A stretch of 7,912 bases of DNA, from assembly GCA_023356515.1 (NCBI GenBank), contig JAKQYG010000180.1, positions 1 to 7,912 of the forward strand, in the 5' to 3' direction. The notes beneath the pieces are model-generated. The model was not told the DNA's origin, searched no databases, and worked only from the letters and a program-made list of their open reading frames with translations. Made by a program: the position numbers and the translations under genes. Within the stretch, counting starts at the first letter, position 1. Every line of letters starts with the position of its first letter. Positions 1 through 6,814 of this stretch are shown one piece after another. The DNA comes from Trichodesmium sp. MAG_R04 (lineage in GTDB: Bacteria; Cyanobacteriota; Cyanobacteriia; Cyanobacteriales; Microcoleaceae).

Positions 1-1527
1 TAAATGGGGACCCGTAGACATTCCCGTACTACCAACCCTGCCAATAACTTCACCCTGTTGTACAAACTCCCCTGGCTTCACAAAAATTTCTGATAAGTGA
101 CCATAGAGAGTTTCCAATGATTTTCTTTGGTGGTCTAGCACAACAGCTACACCATAACCACCTAACCAGTCAGCGATCGCTACTTGACCCGCATAAGTTG
201 CAATTACTGGAGTTCCAGTTGGTGCCCCTAAGTCTGTTCCAGTATGAAACTTTTCATAACCCAATACTGGATGTTCTCTCCAACCAAATAATGAAGTGAT
301 AGGTGCTGGAACAGATAAAGGAAATATCAACCGAGTATTACCATTACCAGGTACTGCCGGAGGTCGCATAGTGCGTTTATAATAGGCTAAACCCGACTGC
401 GACATAGGGTTATGAAATAACCCCTGCATCTGAGTCGGTAATACTGCTGCCACTTCCACCCCTTGAGAAGAGTCTGAGTAGTTTGGAGCATAAGAAGTGC
501 TAGCGTAATAACCACTTTTACTGGAAGATGAATTTGAATCGTAACTTGTTTGACTATAACCCGAAGTATCTGAATAATAGCTATTTTGAGAAGAGTAATT
601 TTGCTGACTTTCCCCATACCATGAATTATCAGATGAAGTTTGAGCAGTCCCACTCCAATTATTTGTTGCAGTAGTCGCACTCCAGTTATTAGTCTGAGTG
701 GGTGCGCTCCAATTATTATTATTTTCGGCAACAGCACTCCAATTTTTATCACTTGTTGGATATTGAGCAACTTCACCTGTGGAACGTTCCGAAAAAACTA
801 CTGTACTTGGCGCCTCATAACTTTCAGTTGCACCGATCTTGTAATCTGTATCATCTATATAAGCATTAGCCGAACCATCATAGTAATAAAGTTTCTCAGG
901 TTTTGGTAATGTTAGAGGTGGCAAGCCATTTTTGGGTTTCTTTGATAAGTTGACATTAGTATTTTTCGGAGGTGCTACATATAGATTTTTGGGTAAATAG
1001 ATGGTATTGTCAGGTTCTGGCTCCGGTTCAGGTTTATAGTAACTAGGTGCTGGTTGGGAATAATATGGTTCCGGTTCGTAATAACTAGGTGCTGGTTGAG
1101 GAGAGTAATATGGTTCCGGTTCGTAATAACTAGGTGCTGGTTGAGAATAGTAATATGGTTCCGGTTCTGGTTCGTAATAATATGGTTCAGAATAGCTAGG
1201 TGAAGCAGAATAATAAGGTTCTGGTGAATAGGATGGTTCTGGTGAATAGGATGGTTCTGGGGAATAGGATGGTGCTGAATAAGATGGTGAGGGAGAATAG
1301 CTATCTGGGGCGGACTGATATGATGGTTCATAGTCATATACCTCTATTTCCAAAACCATTTCCCCTAAAACCATACCTTGATTCAGCATCCCCAAACTAG
1401 CTAGATAAAAACCCAGCTGCATGAGTAATTTGGTCTGAATCAAATTTTTCTTTTGGTTCTGCTCAAGAGTTATTTTCTGCATTTCAGCATTAGACTCAAC
1501 TGATTCATTTTGGTTCTCTGTTGACAT
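1..1527 (-). CDS. M23 family metallopeptidase with Tyr/Pro/Glu-rich repeat linker (3' end cut off by window)
   Basis: Likely a peptidoglycan endopeptidase or a LytM-type regulator of cell-wall hydrolases, acting outside the cytoplasmic membrane. 509 codons are visible from ATG at 1527; an in-frame TAA lies just upstream, and the frame is open to base 1. Residues 1-33 are polar. Residues 34-55 (LLMQLGFYLASLGMLNQGMV...) form a modest hydrophobic stretch that could be a signal or anchor, with no clear cleavage site. Residues 67-173 are SYSPEP and PSYYEPEPYYSQPA repeats, about 255-295 carry spaced NNWS units, and about 295-355 are Ser/Tyr-rich. The M23 domain starts near residue 396 (FPLSVPAPITSLFGWREHP). 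It has the zinc motif HxxxD (H428, D432), the YGHLS segment, and STGPHL at the edge. H508 is the first His of the HLH motif; the second lies outside the window. Family assignment is firm. The substrate, and whether the enzyme is active, are inferred. Confidence 0.93.
   Translation of the reverse strand, partial: MSTENQNESVESNAEMQKITLEQNQKKNLIQTKLLMQLGFYLASLGMLNQGMVLGEMVLEIEVYDYEPSYQSAPDSYSPSPSYSAPSYSPEPSYSPEPSYSPEPYYSASPSYSEPYYYEPEPEPYYYSQPAPSYYEPEPYYSPQPAPSYYEPEPYYSQPAPSYYKPEPEPEPDNTIYLPKNLYVAPPKNTNVNLSKKPKNGLPPLTLPKPEKLYYYDGSANAYIDDTDYKIGATESYEAPSTVVFSERSTGEVAQYPTSDKNWSAVAENNNNWSAPTQTNNWSATTATNNWSGTAQTSSDNSWYGESQQNYSSQNSYYSDTSGYSQTSYDSNSSSSKSGYYASTSYAPNYSDSSQGVEVAAVLPTQMQGLFHNPMSQSGLAYYKRTMRPPAVPGNGNTRLIFPLSVPAPITSLFGWREHPVLGYEKFHTGTDLGAPTGTPVIATYAGQVAIADWLGGYGVAVVLDHQRKSLETLYGHLSEIFVKPGEFVQQGEVIGRVGSTGMSTGPHL
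651..752 (-). repeat. In-frame NNWS repeat in the M23 gene
   Basis: The motif CACTCC or CGCTCC followed by AATTATT or AGTTATT recurs at 651, 678, 705 and 735, with periods of 27, 27 and 30 bases. On the minus strand this encodes W-S-containing blocks such as NNWSATTAT. The units are diverged, so this is an older repeat than the SYSPEP one. The regularly spaced tryptophans suggest a weak glycan- or wall-binding role, but that is inference only. Confidence 0.7.
1016..1270 (-). repeat. In-frame tandem repeats encoding SYSPEP and PSYYEPEPYYSQPA units
   Basis: On the plus strand, three consecutive 18-base units lie at 1217-1234, 1235-1252 and 1253-1270. The first two are identical and the third has one change; each encodes SYSPEP on the minus strand. 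Further on, three longer units begin near 1041, 1083 and 1128 and are 42, 45 and 51 bases long; they encode PSYYEPEPYYSQPA-like blocks. Unit lengths are all multiples of three, so gain or loss of units keeps the reading frame. They lie inside the M23 peptidase gene and probably form an extended, disordered wall-spanning linker. Confidence 0.85.
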
Positions 1528-1708
1528 TATTATTTAGGTTACTTTTTATAAACAATTTAACAGTTTAAGAAATTTTTACTTTGATAGGACTTACAAAAAA
1601 TATCAAGTCATACAACATCTGTAGGGTCTTTCCGGCCATTTTCCCCTACTAGATATAGTAGTTCTGCATAACTTATTTCTCCCTTGCCACGTTGTCAATC
1701 TTATTTTT
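1528..1708. other. Spacer between birA and the M23 gene
   Basis: This AT-rich gap must hold the start signals of the M23 gene unless birA transcription reads through. A perfect 6-base inverted repeat CTACTA-gata-TAGTAG lies at 1646-1661, and a wider TTGATA...TATCAA pair at 1581-1606. Neither is followed by a T run, so neither is called a terminator. TATAAA on the minus strand (1545-1550) is a possible -10 but has no good -35. No Shine-Dalgarno sequence precedes the ATG at 1527. Confidence 0.5.
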
Positions 1709-2578
1709 TCACAATTGGCTATAGCCCAAACTAATTCTACCTGGTTTTAAGTATATTTCTGAAGGTAATATTTGAGACTGAGCTTTTAGGGTAGGTGAAC
1801 CTGGATTAATTTTTACTTTTAACTCTCCACTATTTGTTACTCCTACAACTTTGCCAAGACGATCTTCTACTAATACTTGTTGCCCTATATTTATGAGTAG
1901 TTTATTGTAGGCAGGTAAAATATTTTCTATTCCTGAGTCTAAAAGTTGTTTAATACCAAACTCTAGTCCATGAAAAACTATTGCGGCTAACATTTCTAGG
2001 GAAGATATTTCTGGTTGAGACTGGTTTCCATAATAGCTTTGCAGATTAATACCTGTTTCTGGCACAGAATTTGTCCAGTTAATCCCAATACCAATTACTG
2101 CCCAAGTAACTTTTTCTTTCTTGACTCTAGTTTCTATAAGAATGCCACCTAATTTTCGATTTTCTAGGATTAAGTCATTAGGCCACTTAATTTTAACTGG
2201 TACACCATAATGCTGCAAACTTGAAGCTATACCCCAAACTGTAGATAAGGTTAGTTGTGAAGTCTGAGATATTGATATGTTGGAAGCCCTCGTATATCCC
2301 CACCCTTGGGCAAAGGCTACTGACATATATAGTCCACCAATATTTGATATCCAGTTTCTTCCCCATTGTCCCCGACCTGCTGTTTGTTGGGAAGCTATGA
2401 CTATAGTTCCTGGAGATACTCCTGAGTCAATTAGTTGCCAAAGGGTTTGATTTGTTGAGGGGAGGGTGGAAAAAATACGAAGATGATTAGTTGTTAAACA
2501 GTCGAATATTTTGGATACTCTGGTTCCCTGGATATTGGATAGGGAGTTGATGAATTTTTGTTGATTAAATGGAGACAT
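1709..2578 (-). CDS. birA: Biotin--[acetyl-CoA-carboxylase] ligase, monofunctional type
   Basis: Activates biotin with ATP to biotinyl-AMP and attaches it to the biotin carboxyl carrier subunit (AccB) of acetyl-CoA carboxylase in the cytoplasm. The 289-residue protein shows the family motifs in order: STN at 41-43, the biotinyl-AMP loop AGRGQWGRNW at 67-76, KWPNDL at 131-136 with the catalytic-type lysine, KLGGILIE at 142-149 and GIGIN at 163-167. A small C-terminal beta domain follows from about 230. There is no N-terminal winged helix, so unlike E. coli BirA it should not act as a bio-operon repressor. The start at 2578 is supported by AGGGG nine bases upstream. It is divergent from pgeF and upstream of the M23 gene on the same strand. 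Product assignment is firm. Confidence 0.95.
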   Translation of the reverse strand: MSPFNQQKFINSLSNIQGTRVSKIFDCLTTNHLRIFSTLPSTNQTLWQLIDSGVSPGTIVIASQQTAGRGQWGRNWISNIGGLYMSVAFAQGWGYTRASNISISQTSQLTLSTVWGIASSLQHYGVPVKIKWPNDLILENRKLGGILIETRVKKEKVTWAVIGIGINWTNSVPETGINLQSYYGNQSQPEISSLEMLAAIVFHGLEFGIKQLLDSGIENILPAYNKLLINIGQQVLVEDRLGKVVGVTNSGELKVKINPGSPTLKAQSQILPSEIYLKPGRISLGYSQL

Positions 2579-2586
2579 TTTTTTAT

Positions 2587-2592
2587 GCCCCT
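2587..2592 (-). promoter_or_regulatory. Ribosome binding site of birA
   Basis: On the minus strand AGGGGC lies just before the ATG at 2578, with nine bases between AGGGG and the start codon. It is the clearest Shine-Dalgarno-like sequence in the window. It sits in one arm of a short CCCT-AAAC-AGGG hairpin (2589-2600), which could partly mask it; that effect is inference. Confidence 0.5.
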
Positions 2593-2814
2593 AAACAGGG
2601 CTTGCTGATTAAATTCTCAAAGTATTTACAAATAAAGCTTTTACCATTTAATGGTCCTTCCAAAGTGAGAGATTTTGAATGGGCAATTCTCAGGCATGCT
2701 AGTATTTTAGGCAAGAGTTTAACAGAAAAATTGAGGAATAAATATATCCGACTAACGACTCTAAATTCCCATTTCTCCTTATTAATTTACTACTACAAAG
2801 AGCAAAAAGACTTT

Positions 2815-2844
2815 TTAATATTTACTGTATAAATCAGATATTAT
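2815..2844 (+). promoter_or_regulatory. Possible pgeF promoter
   Basis: TTAATA (2815-2820) and TATTAT (2839-2844) are 18 bases apart and would start transcription near 2851, about 60 bases before the pgeF ATG. The -35 matches consensus at only four of six positions, and the region is so AT-rich that chance matches are likely. Confidence 0.28.
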
Positions 2845-2912
2845 TCTATCAAACTCAAGAGAACCCAAAATAAAATTTAAACTGTAAACAATAATTTCGA
2901 TTCTGAATTCTA

Positions 2913-3749
2913 ATGACTATAGCTACTTCTGATTCACAAAAATTAAACAAATCCTACAAAGTGTTGAGTAAAAATGATGTAACTTGGCATTGGAATAAAT
3001 GGCAAGGGCTGCCTTACCTAACCTGTAGCCTTTTACAAAATTGGCCTCATGGTTTTTTTACTAACCATTTTTTCCCTAGCACACCAACAGAGTTAGTAGA
3101 GATATTACATCTCCGTGCTGAGGTGTATCGTCTCAAGCAAATACATAGCAATACTGTACTTGTAGCAGGGAAATCTATTTTTGAAGCTGAAGCAAATTAT
3201 CCAGAAGCTGATGGTTTACTAACTGAAAAAGCAAAACAAGCAGTTTGGGTTTGTACTGCTGACTGTGTTCCTGTTCTAATTGCTGACCAAAAAACCGGAC
3301 AAGTTGCTGCTGTTCATGCCGGTTGGCGTGGTACTGCTGCCAAAATTGTTCCCGTGGCATTGGCAGCTTTTGAGGCCCACGGAAGTCAATTATCTGATTT
3401 GTTAGTTGTACTTGGCCCTGCTATTGCTGGAGAGGTTTATCAAGTCTCTGAAGAGGTAGCAGCTCAAGTAGGAATGACTATTTTTTCAGGAACAGGGAAA
3501 GCAACCATTAAAGATACTTTGCATTTTCTGGAGCTTTTGCCTAACTCGCCAATTTTATCAGATCCTGAACCGGGAAAAGTTCGCTTAGATGTTCGTTTGG
3601 TTAATATCTTACAATTACAACAATTAGGTATTGGTAATCAACAAGTGGCGATCGCTCCTTATTGCACTTATCAACAACCAAACTACTTTTTCTCTTATCG
3701 GCGTGAAAAACAAAAAAAAGTGCAATGGTCAGGAATAGTTAGTCGCTAA
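2913..3749 (+). CDS. pgeF: Purine nucleoside phosphorylase PgeF (YfiH/laccase-domain family)
   Basis: This family, long annotated as polyphenol oxidase or laccase-domain protein, is now known to phosphorolyse purine nucleosides, with adenosine deaminase and methylthioadenosine phosphorylase activity in studied members. It is cytoplasmic. The 278-residue protein has the metal and active-site motifs QIHSNTV (H78), EADGLLTE (D100), TADCVPVLIAD (C118) and VHAGWRGTAAKI (H135), then LGPAIAGEVYQVS at 168-179 and the C-terminal CTYQQPNYFFSYRRE at 251-265. The His-Cys-His set is complete, so activity is expected. An N-terminal extension of about 35 residues precedes the conserved core. No Shine-Dalgarno sequence precedes the ATG. 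It is divergent from birA, with an AT-rich gap after it. Family is firm; the precise substrate is from family knowledge. Confidence 0.94.
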   Translation: MTIATSDSQKLNKSYKVLSKNDVTWHWNKWQGLPYLTCSLLQNWPHGFFTNHFFPSTPTELVEILHLRAEVYRLKQIHSNTVLVAGKSIFEAEANYPEADGLLTEKAKQAVWVCTADCVPVLIADQKTGQVAAVHAGWRGTAAKIVPVALAAFEAHGSQLSDLLVVLGPAIAGEVYQVSEEVAAQVGMTIFSGTGKATIKDTLHFLELLPNSPILSDPEPGKVRLDVRLVNILQLQQLGIGNQQVAIAPYCTYQQPNYFFSYRREKQKKVQWSGIVSR

Positions 3750-3823
3750 GATCAAGTCATTTTAGTTATCAGTTATTAAAAGCTAAAAATCAAAAGTAAT
3801 ACAAATTAATGATAGGTTTTTAG

Positions 3824-3842
3824 AAAAGTAGTGTGTACTTTT
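3824..3842 (+). terminator. Possible terminator hairpin downstream of pgeF
   Basis: AAAAGTA-GTGTG-TACTTTT is a perfect 7-base-pair stem with a five-base loop, 75 bases after the pgeF stop. The stem is AT-rich and the T run after it is short, so termination would be weak. It may instead be an incidental palindrome. Confidence 0.25.
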
Positions 3843-4080
3843 GAAATTACTTTGTTTATGTAAGTGAAATTCAATACTTACTTAATATAACCAAGCTTTA
3901 CCTTTTGTACTTGGACATCCTTATATTGTTTTCCTTGTCTTAGACCTAAGACCTTAAAACTTACCTTCTTGATAGTCGATAAGATCATCTTCAGTCTTAA
4001 GGTTATTTAGTAATTTATGCAGGGATATTAGTTTAGTTAACCAGGTATATTGTTGTAAAAGTGGATAAAATATAAAGTAG

Positions 4081-4086
4081 TATAAT
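4081..4086 (+). promoter_or_regulatory. -10 element upstream of the CPP1-like gene
   Basis: A perfect TATAAT lies 42 bases before the ATG at 4129 and predicts a transcript start near 4093. No good -35 is found at 16-19 bases upstream. TTGTAA (4053-4058) is 22 bases away, which is too far. It may need an activator. Confidence 0.42.
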
Positions 4087-4128
4087 TGAATCTTGTGTCG
4101 CAGTTTAAAAAAATATTAATAAACTCCT

Positions 4129-4740
4129 ATGAGTGATCAGAGTCATTATCAACAACTTGGTATAACCGAAAATGCTTCTTTTGAAGAAATTCAAGCAGCA
4201 AAAGAAAATTTGAAGCAACAGCATGGTGAGGATCAGAAAGTAATGGAAAATATTGAAGCTGCTTATGATGCTATTTTGATGGACCGTCTAAGGTTGCGTC
4301 AGGAGGGCAAAATTAAAGTACCTGAGCGTATTAGATTTCCAGAGAGGCAAACAAAAAAGGCATCTAATACCGTGACTCCAAATGAAACTAATGAGGGGCC
4401 AGTTTGGCTACAAAGGTTGATTGACACTCCTAGTCAAGGGGATATTTTATGGCCTGCTGGTATATATCTGGCCTTGGGCGCAATTAGTCTTTATTTTGGG
4501 CCCAGTCAGTCTTCTAACTTACAACTAACCTTGGCTTTGGGAGTTGGAAGTTGTCTTTATTTCCTTAACCGGAAAGAAAATAAGTTTAGCCGCGCTGTTT
4601 TATTAACAGTTAGTGCTTTAATTATTGGATTGATTTTAGGGGGAATGCTGAGTCCTTTAGGAATTAGTTTAGGAACAAAAACATTTATTACTTTGGTAAC
4701 TTTTTTGGTGTTATGGATGGTTAGTTGTTTTTTGCGTTAG
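4129..4740 (+). CDS. CPP1-like membrane protein with degenerate J-domain
   Basis: Resembles the CPP1/DUF3353 family of cyanobacteria and plastids. The plant member is a chaperone-like protein that stabilises protochlorophyllide oxidoreductase. The 203-residue protein begins with a J-like helical region at about 4-57 (HYQQLGITENASFEEIQAAK), in which the turn that should carry HPD reads QQHGED. It therefore probably cannot stimulate an Hsp70 ATPase. A basic, polar linker spans 58-100. Four hydrophobic segments follow at about 107-124, 131-146, 155-173 and 183-202, predicting an integral membrane protein with a cytosolic or stromal-side J-like domain. No Shine-Dalgarno sequence is seen. The TAG stop lies inside a TTAGTTATCAG repeat. 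Family is likely; the client protein here is unknown. Confidence 0.85.
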   Translation: MSDQSHYQQLGITENASFEEIQAAKENLKQQHGEDQKVMENIEAAYDAILMDRLRLRQEGKIKVPERIRFPERQTKKASNTVTPNETNEGPVWLQRLIDTPSQGDILWPAGIYLALGAISLYFGPSQSSNLQLTLALGVGSCLYFLNRKENKFSRAVLLTVSALIIGLILGGMLSPLGISLGTKTFITLVTFLVLWMVSCFLR

Positions 4741-4870
4741 TTATCAGCATTTAGCTATCAGTAATCAGTCATAAAAATTAAGTCAGGCATTAAATATTTG
4801 AGTCTAGACATAAGGAAAGCTAGATTATAGCCTCGTAAGCATTTAACTAATAGCTGATAGCTGAGTGCTT
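4737..4870. repeat. Heptamer-repeat inverted pair between convergent genes; possible two-way terminator or MITE-like relic
   Basis: The left part is a run of degenerate heptamers: TTATCAG (4741-4747), CATTTAG, CTATCAG and TAATCAG (ending 4768). The right part contains two perfect TAGCTGA copies (4851-4864). Reading 4747-4771 against the reverse complement of 4844-4868 gives 19 identities in 25, with AGCTATCAG perfect. Three of the mismatches would be U-G wobbles in plus-strand RNA. The loop is about 72 bases. The position between convergent stop codons (4740 and 4880) fits a bidirectional terminator. The heptamer character resembles the short tandem repeats known between genes of filamentous cyanobacteria. 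Confidence 0.6.
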
Positions 4871-4879
4871 GTTTGCTAG

Positions 4880-6532
4880 TTATAATTTATGAATCATCCA
4901 AAAAGGAAATTGCTGAGTAGGTTCTAAACCAACCCCATCAATATTTTTCTGAGCAAATACATAATCTTTATCTAACCATAATGGGATAAAAGGAACATCT
5001 TCTACTAATAATTCTTGGATTTCTCTAAAAATAGCTTGGCGCTTTTCTGAGTTTTGCTCTTGACGTTGTTGTTTGATTAATTGATTCATCCGATCACTAT
5101 AATAAAATGAACCTTGAAATTGACTAGCTCCTTCTTCGCAACCTTTTTCTTTTGTACCTTTGGTGCATTCTAAAAATGGTTGGATATAATTATCCGCATC
5201 AATAAAGTCTCCATACCAGTCTAAAATAAATGTTTGATATACTCCTTTATCTAAATTTTCATAAGCCGTAGCTGCTTCCACACTATTCAATTCTAATTGC
5301 ATTAAACCTTCTAATTTTTGCTCTACATATGCTTTTAATGTACTAGCTGTTAATTGCTTCTTAGTGGAATTTGCAGGATACCAAATTTCTATTATGGCAG
5401 GGTTTTCTAGAGAATATCCAGCTTCTTTTAATAATTCCTTAGCTTTTTCAAAATTTCCATCTCCATTATTTTCTTGAAACACTGGTTTATAGCTATTAAA
5501 TTGTGTAGGAATTAGACTATAAACTGGTTCTCCTTTACCTTGTAAAACTCGTTTATTTAGTAATTTTCTGTCAATAATGGATGCCAAAGCTTTTCTAACA
5601 GCTTTGTTATTTAATGGTTCTGAATTAAGATTTAACACCATATAATTAATTGTCTTACTATCTGTAGAAATTACTTGCCATCCTTGACCAGTAGCTTCTG
5701 TTTCTAAATTAGTCATTTGCTCAGCATCTAGAGACAAATAAGCTAAATCAATAGCCCCCGTTTTAAAGGCATTAAAGAGGTTAGCTGAACTAGAAAATAT
5801 TTGAATGTCAATTCCTTGATTTTTTGTTTTTTCTCCCCAATAATTTTCAAATATATCTAATCGTAAAATATCAGTACCATACTCAGCTAATTTATAGGGA
5901 CCAGAACCAATAAATGTATCAGGTTGAAATTGATTTTCACCTATAGTATAAGCTTGTGGGGAAACAGCACACAAACCAGAAAATGCTAACAAAGAAGTGA
6001 AGGCTGCAAAGGGTTTTTTCAACTTAATTGTTAATTGGTATTCTCCTGTAGCTTCTACTGATTCTACAGTATTAGTTAACAAAGAAGAAGGTGAACCACT
6101 ATTTTTAATAAAGCGTTTTAAAGAAAAGGCCATTGCTTCAGCATTGAAGGGAGTACCGTCATGGAATGTCACCCCTTGACGAATGGGAATAGTATATGTT
6201 ATGCCATCTTTGCTAATTTCTGGCATTTCTGTTGCTAGTTGAGGTACAAGTTCCGTTGTTCCTAACTTGTAATCATAGAGGCGATCGCCTAAATTATAGA
6301 GTAAGTTACCAGATATTACTTCATAGGCATCTGCAGGATCAATAGTGCGAGGTTTTAAAGTTGTGCCTATAGTAATACGATTTGTATTCGTTTCAATCTT
6401 TAGGGTATTATCAGGGTTATTTTGAGTTTGGCTACAACTAATGACCAGAAAACAGCAAAGACAAAACAAGCCAATAAATTGAATGATTTGCCAAGAAGAG
6501 TTAACTGACTTAAATGATTTATATTTTTCCAT
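4880..6532 (-). CDS. Family 5 ABC-transporter solute-binding lipoprotein (peptide/nickel type)
   Basis: Captures a substrate, usually di- or oligopeptides and in some members nickel or opines, at the outer face of the cytoplasmic membrane for an ABC importer. From the chosen ATG at 6532 it has 550 residues. MEKYKSFK is a basic n-region, followed by a hydrophobic core and the lipobox VISC at C33. Family 5 features include TIGTTLKPRTIDPADAYEV, then FHDGTPFNAEAMAFSLKR at about 123-140 and GSGPYKL at about 209-215. C456 and C465 bracket a short loop and could form a disulfide. In-frame starts at 6562 (ATG) and 6571 (TTG) would add 10 or 13 residues; 6532 gives the better signal peptide, though no start has a clear ribosome site. 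No permease or ATPase genes are adjacent, so it is an orphan subunit. A predicted NtcA promoter lies upstream. Substrate is unknown. Confidence 0.92.
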   Translation of the reverse strand: MEKYKSFKSVNSSWQIIQFIGLFCLCCFLVISCSQTQNNPDNTLKIETNTNRITIGTTLKPRTIDPADAYEVISGNLLYNLGDRLYDYKLGTTELVPQLATEMPEISKDGITYTIPIRQGVTFHDGTPFNAEAMAFSLKRFIKNSGSPSSLLTNTVESVEATGEYQLTIKLKKPFAAFTSLLAFSGLCAVSPQAYTIGENQFQPDTFIGSGPYKLAEYGTDILRLDIFENYWGEKTKNQGIDIQIFSSSANLFNAFKTGAIDLAYLSLDAEQMTNLETEATGQGWQVISTDSKTINYMVLNLNSEPLNNKAVRKALASIIDRKLLNKRVLQGKGEPVYSLIPTQFNSYKPVFQENNGDGNFEKAKELLKEAGYSLENPAIIEIWYPANSTKKQLTASTLKAYVEQKLEGLMQLELNSVEAATAYENLDKGVYQTFILDWYGDFIDADNYIQPFLECTKGTKEKGCEEGASQFQGSFYYSDRMNQLIKQQRQEQNSEKRQAIFREIQELLVEDVPFIPLWLDKDYVFAQKNIDGVGLEPTQQFPFWMIHKL

Positions 6533-6598
6533 GAAAACTAAGCTGTTTAGTATTTCAATCATAATATCCAATTTTTGTCATGGCTAATAGCAAGAGGT

Positions 6599-6629
6599 AA
6601 TATAAAATCTAGAAGCACGACAGCATCAA
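6599..6629 (-). promoter_or_regulatory. Possible proximal promoter of the binding-protein gene
   Basis: On the minus strand TTGATG (6624-6629) is followed, 19 bases later, by TATATT (6599-6604). This would start transcription near 6592, about 60 bases before the ATG at 6532. The spacing is long, so this is a weak alternative or second promoter beside the NtcA-type one. Confidence 0.25.
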
Positions 6630-6814
6630 TTATGGGAGCGATTTACGGAACAAATGGCCACTTCCCCTAAATGATGGAAACTATTGTCTGGAAATTTAGA
6701 TTAGAACTTACCCAGAAATCTGAAATTATATACAGCACATTTCGAGCAAATGATGTAGAAGGTAGATGGGGAAAATCATGTAGTGCCAACGTCTTGGCTG
6801 CGTAGATGTACCTC

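Larger units (their letters stand above)
2579..2912. other. Divergent spacer between birA and pgeF
   Basis: 334 bases without a convincing gene. An 87-codon open frame (2569-2832, plus) overlaps the birA start, has no family features and is not accepted. The spacer contains the perfect palindrome ACCATT-T-AATGGT (2643-2655), which could be an operator for either gene, and the small hairpin at 2589-2600. A weak promoter for pgeF is listed separately. No RNA gene or mobile element is seen. Confidence 0.5.
3750..4128. other. AT-rich gap between pgeF and the CPP1-like gene
   Basis: 379 bases with no plausible gene. Just after the pgeF stop lies TTAGTTATCAG (3762-3772), the same 11-mer found at the end of the CPP1-like gene. 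Palindromes follow at 3824-3842, at 3937-3952 (GTCTTAG-AC-CTAAGAC) and as a distant pair ACCTTAA (3951-3957) with TTAAGGT (3997-4003). A promoter-like TATAAT is near the right end. The palindromes could mark a terminator, an operator or a small RNA; none can be assigned. Confidence 0.5.

Noticed and set aside
387..776. 129-codon minus-strand frame
   Set aside because: It is an alternate frame of the Ser/Asn-rich part of the M23 gene, with no family features.
975..1337. Minus-strand frame rich in His, Asn and Ile, and the plus-strand frame at 1200-1400
   Set aside because: Both are shadow frames of the repetitive Pro/Tyr segment of the M23 gene; the M23 frame is continuous and ends in a clear catalytic domain.
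2569..2832. 87-codon plus-strand open frame between birA and pgeF
   Set aside because: It overlaps the birA start, begins out of a birA antisense stretch, has no ribosome site or recognisable domain, and its composition looks like translated AT-rich spacer.
3175..3360. Gln-rich minus-strand frame within pgeF
   Set aside because: It is antisense to the conserved pgeF core and has no independent support.
4741..4870. CRISPR array
   Set aside because: The repeats are 7-base units with inverted arrangement and no regular spacers, and no cas genes are nearby.
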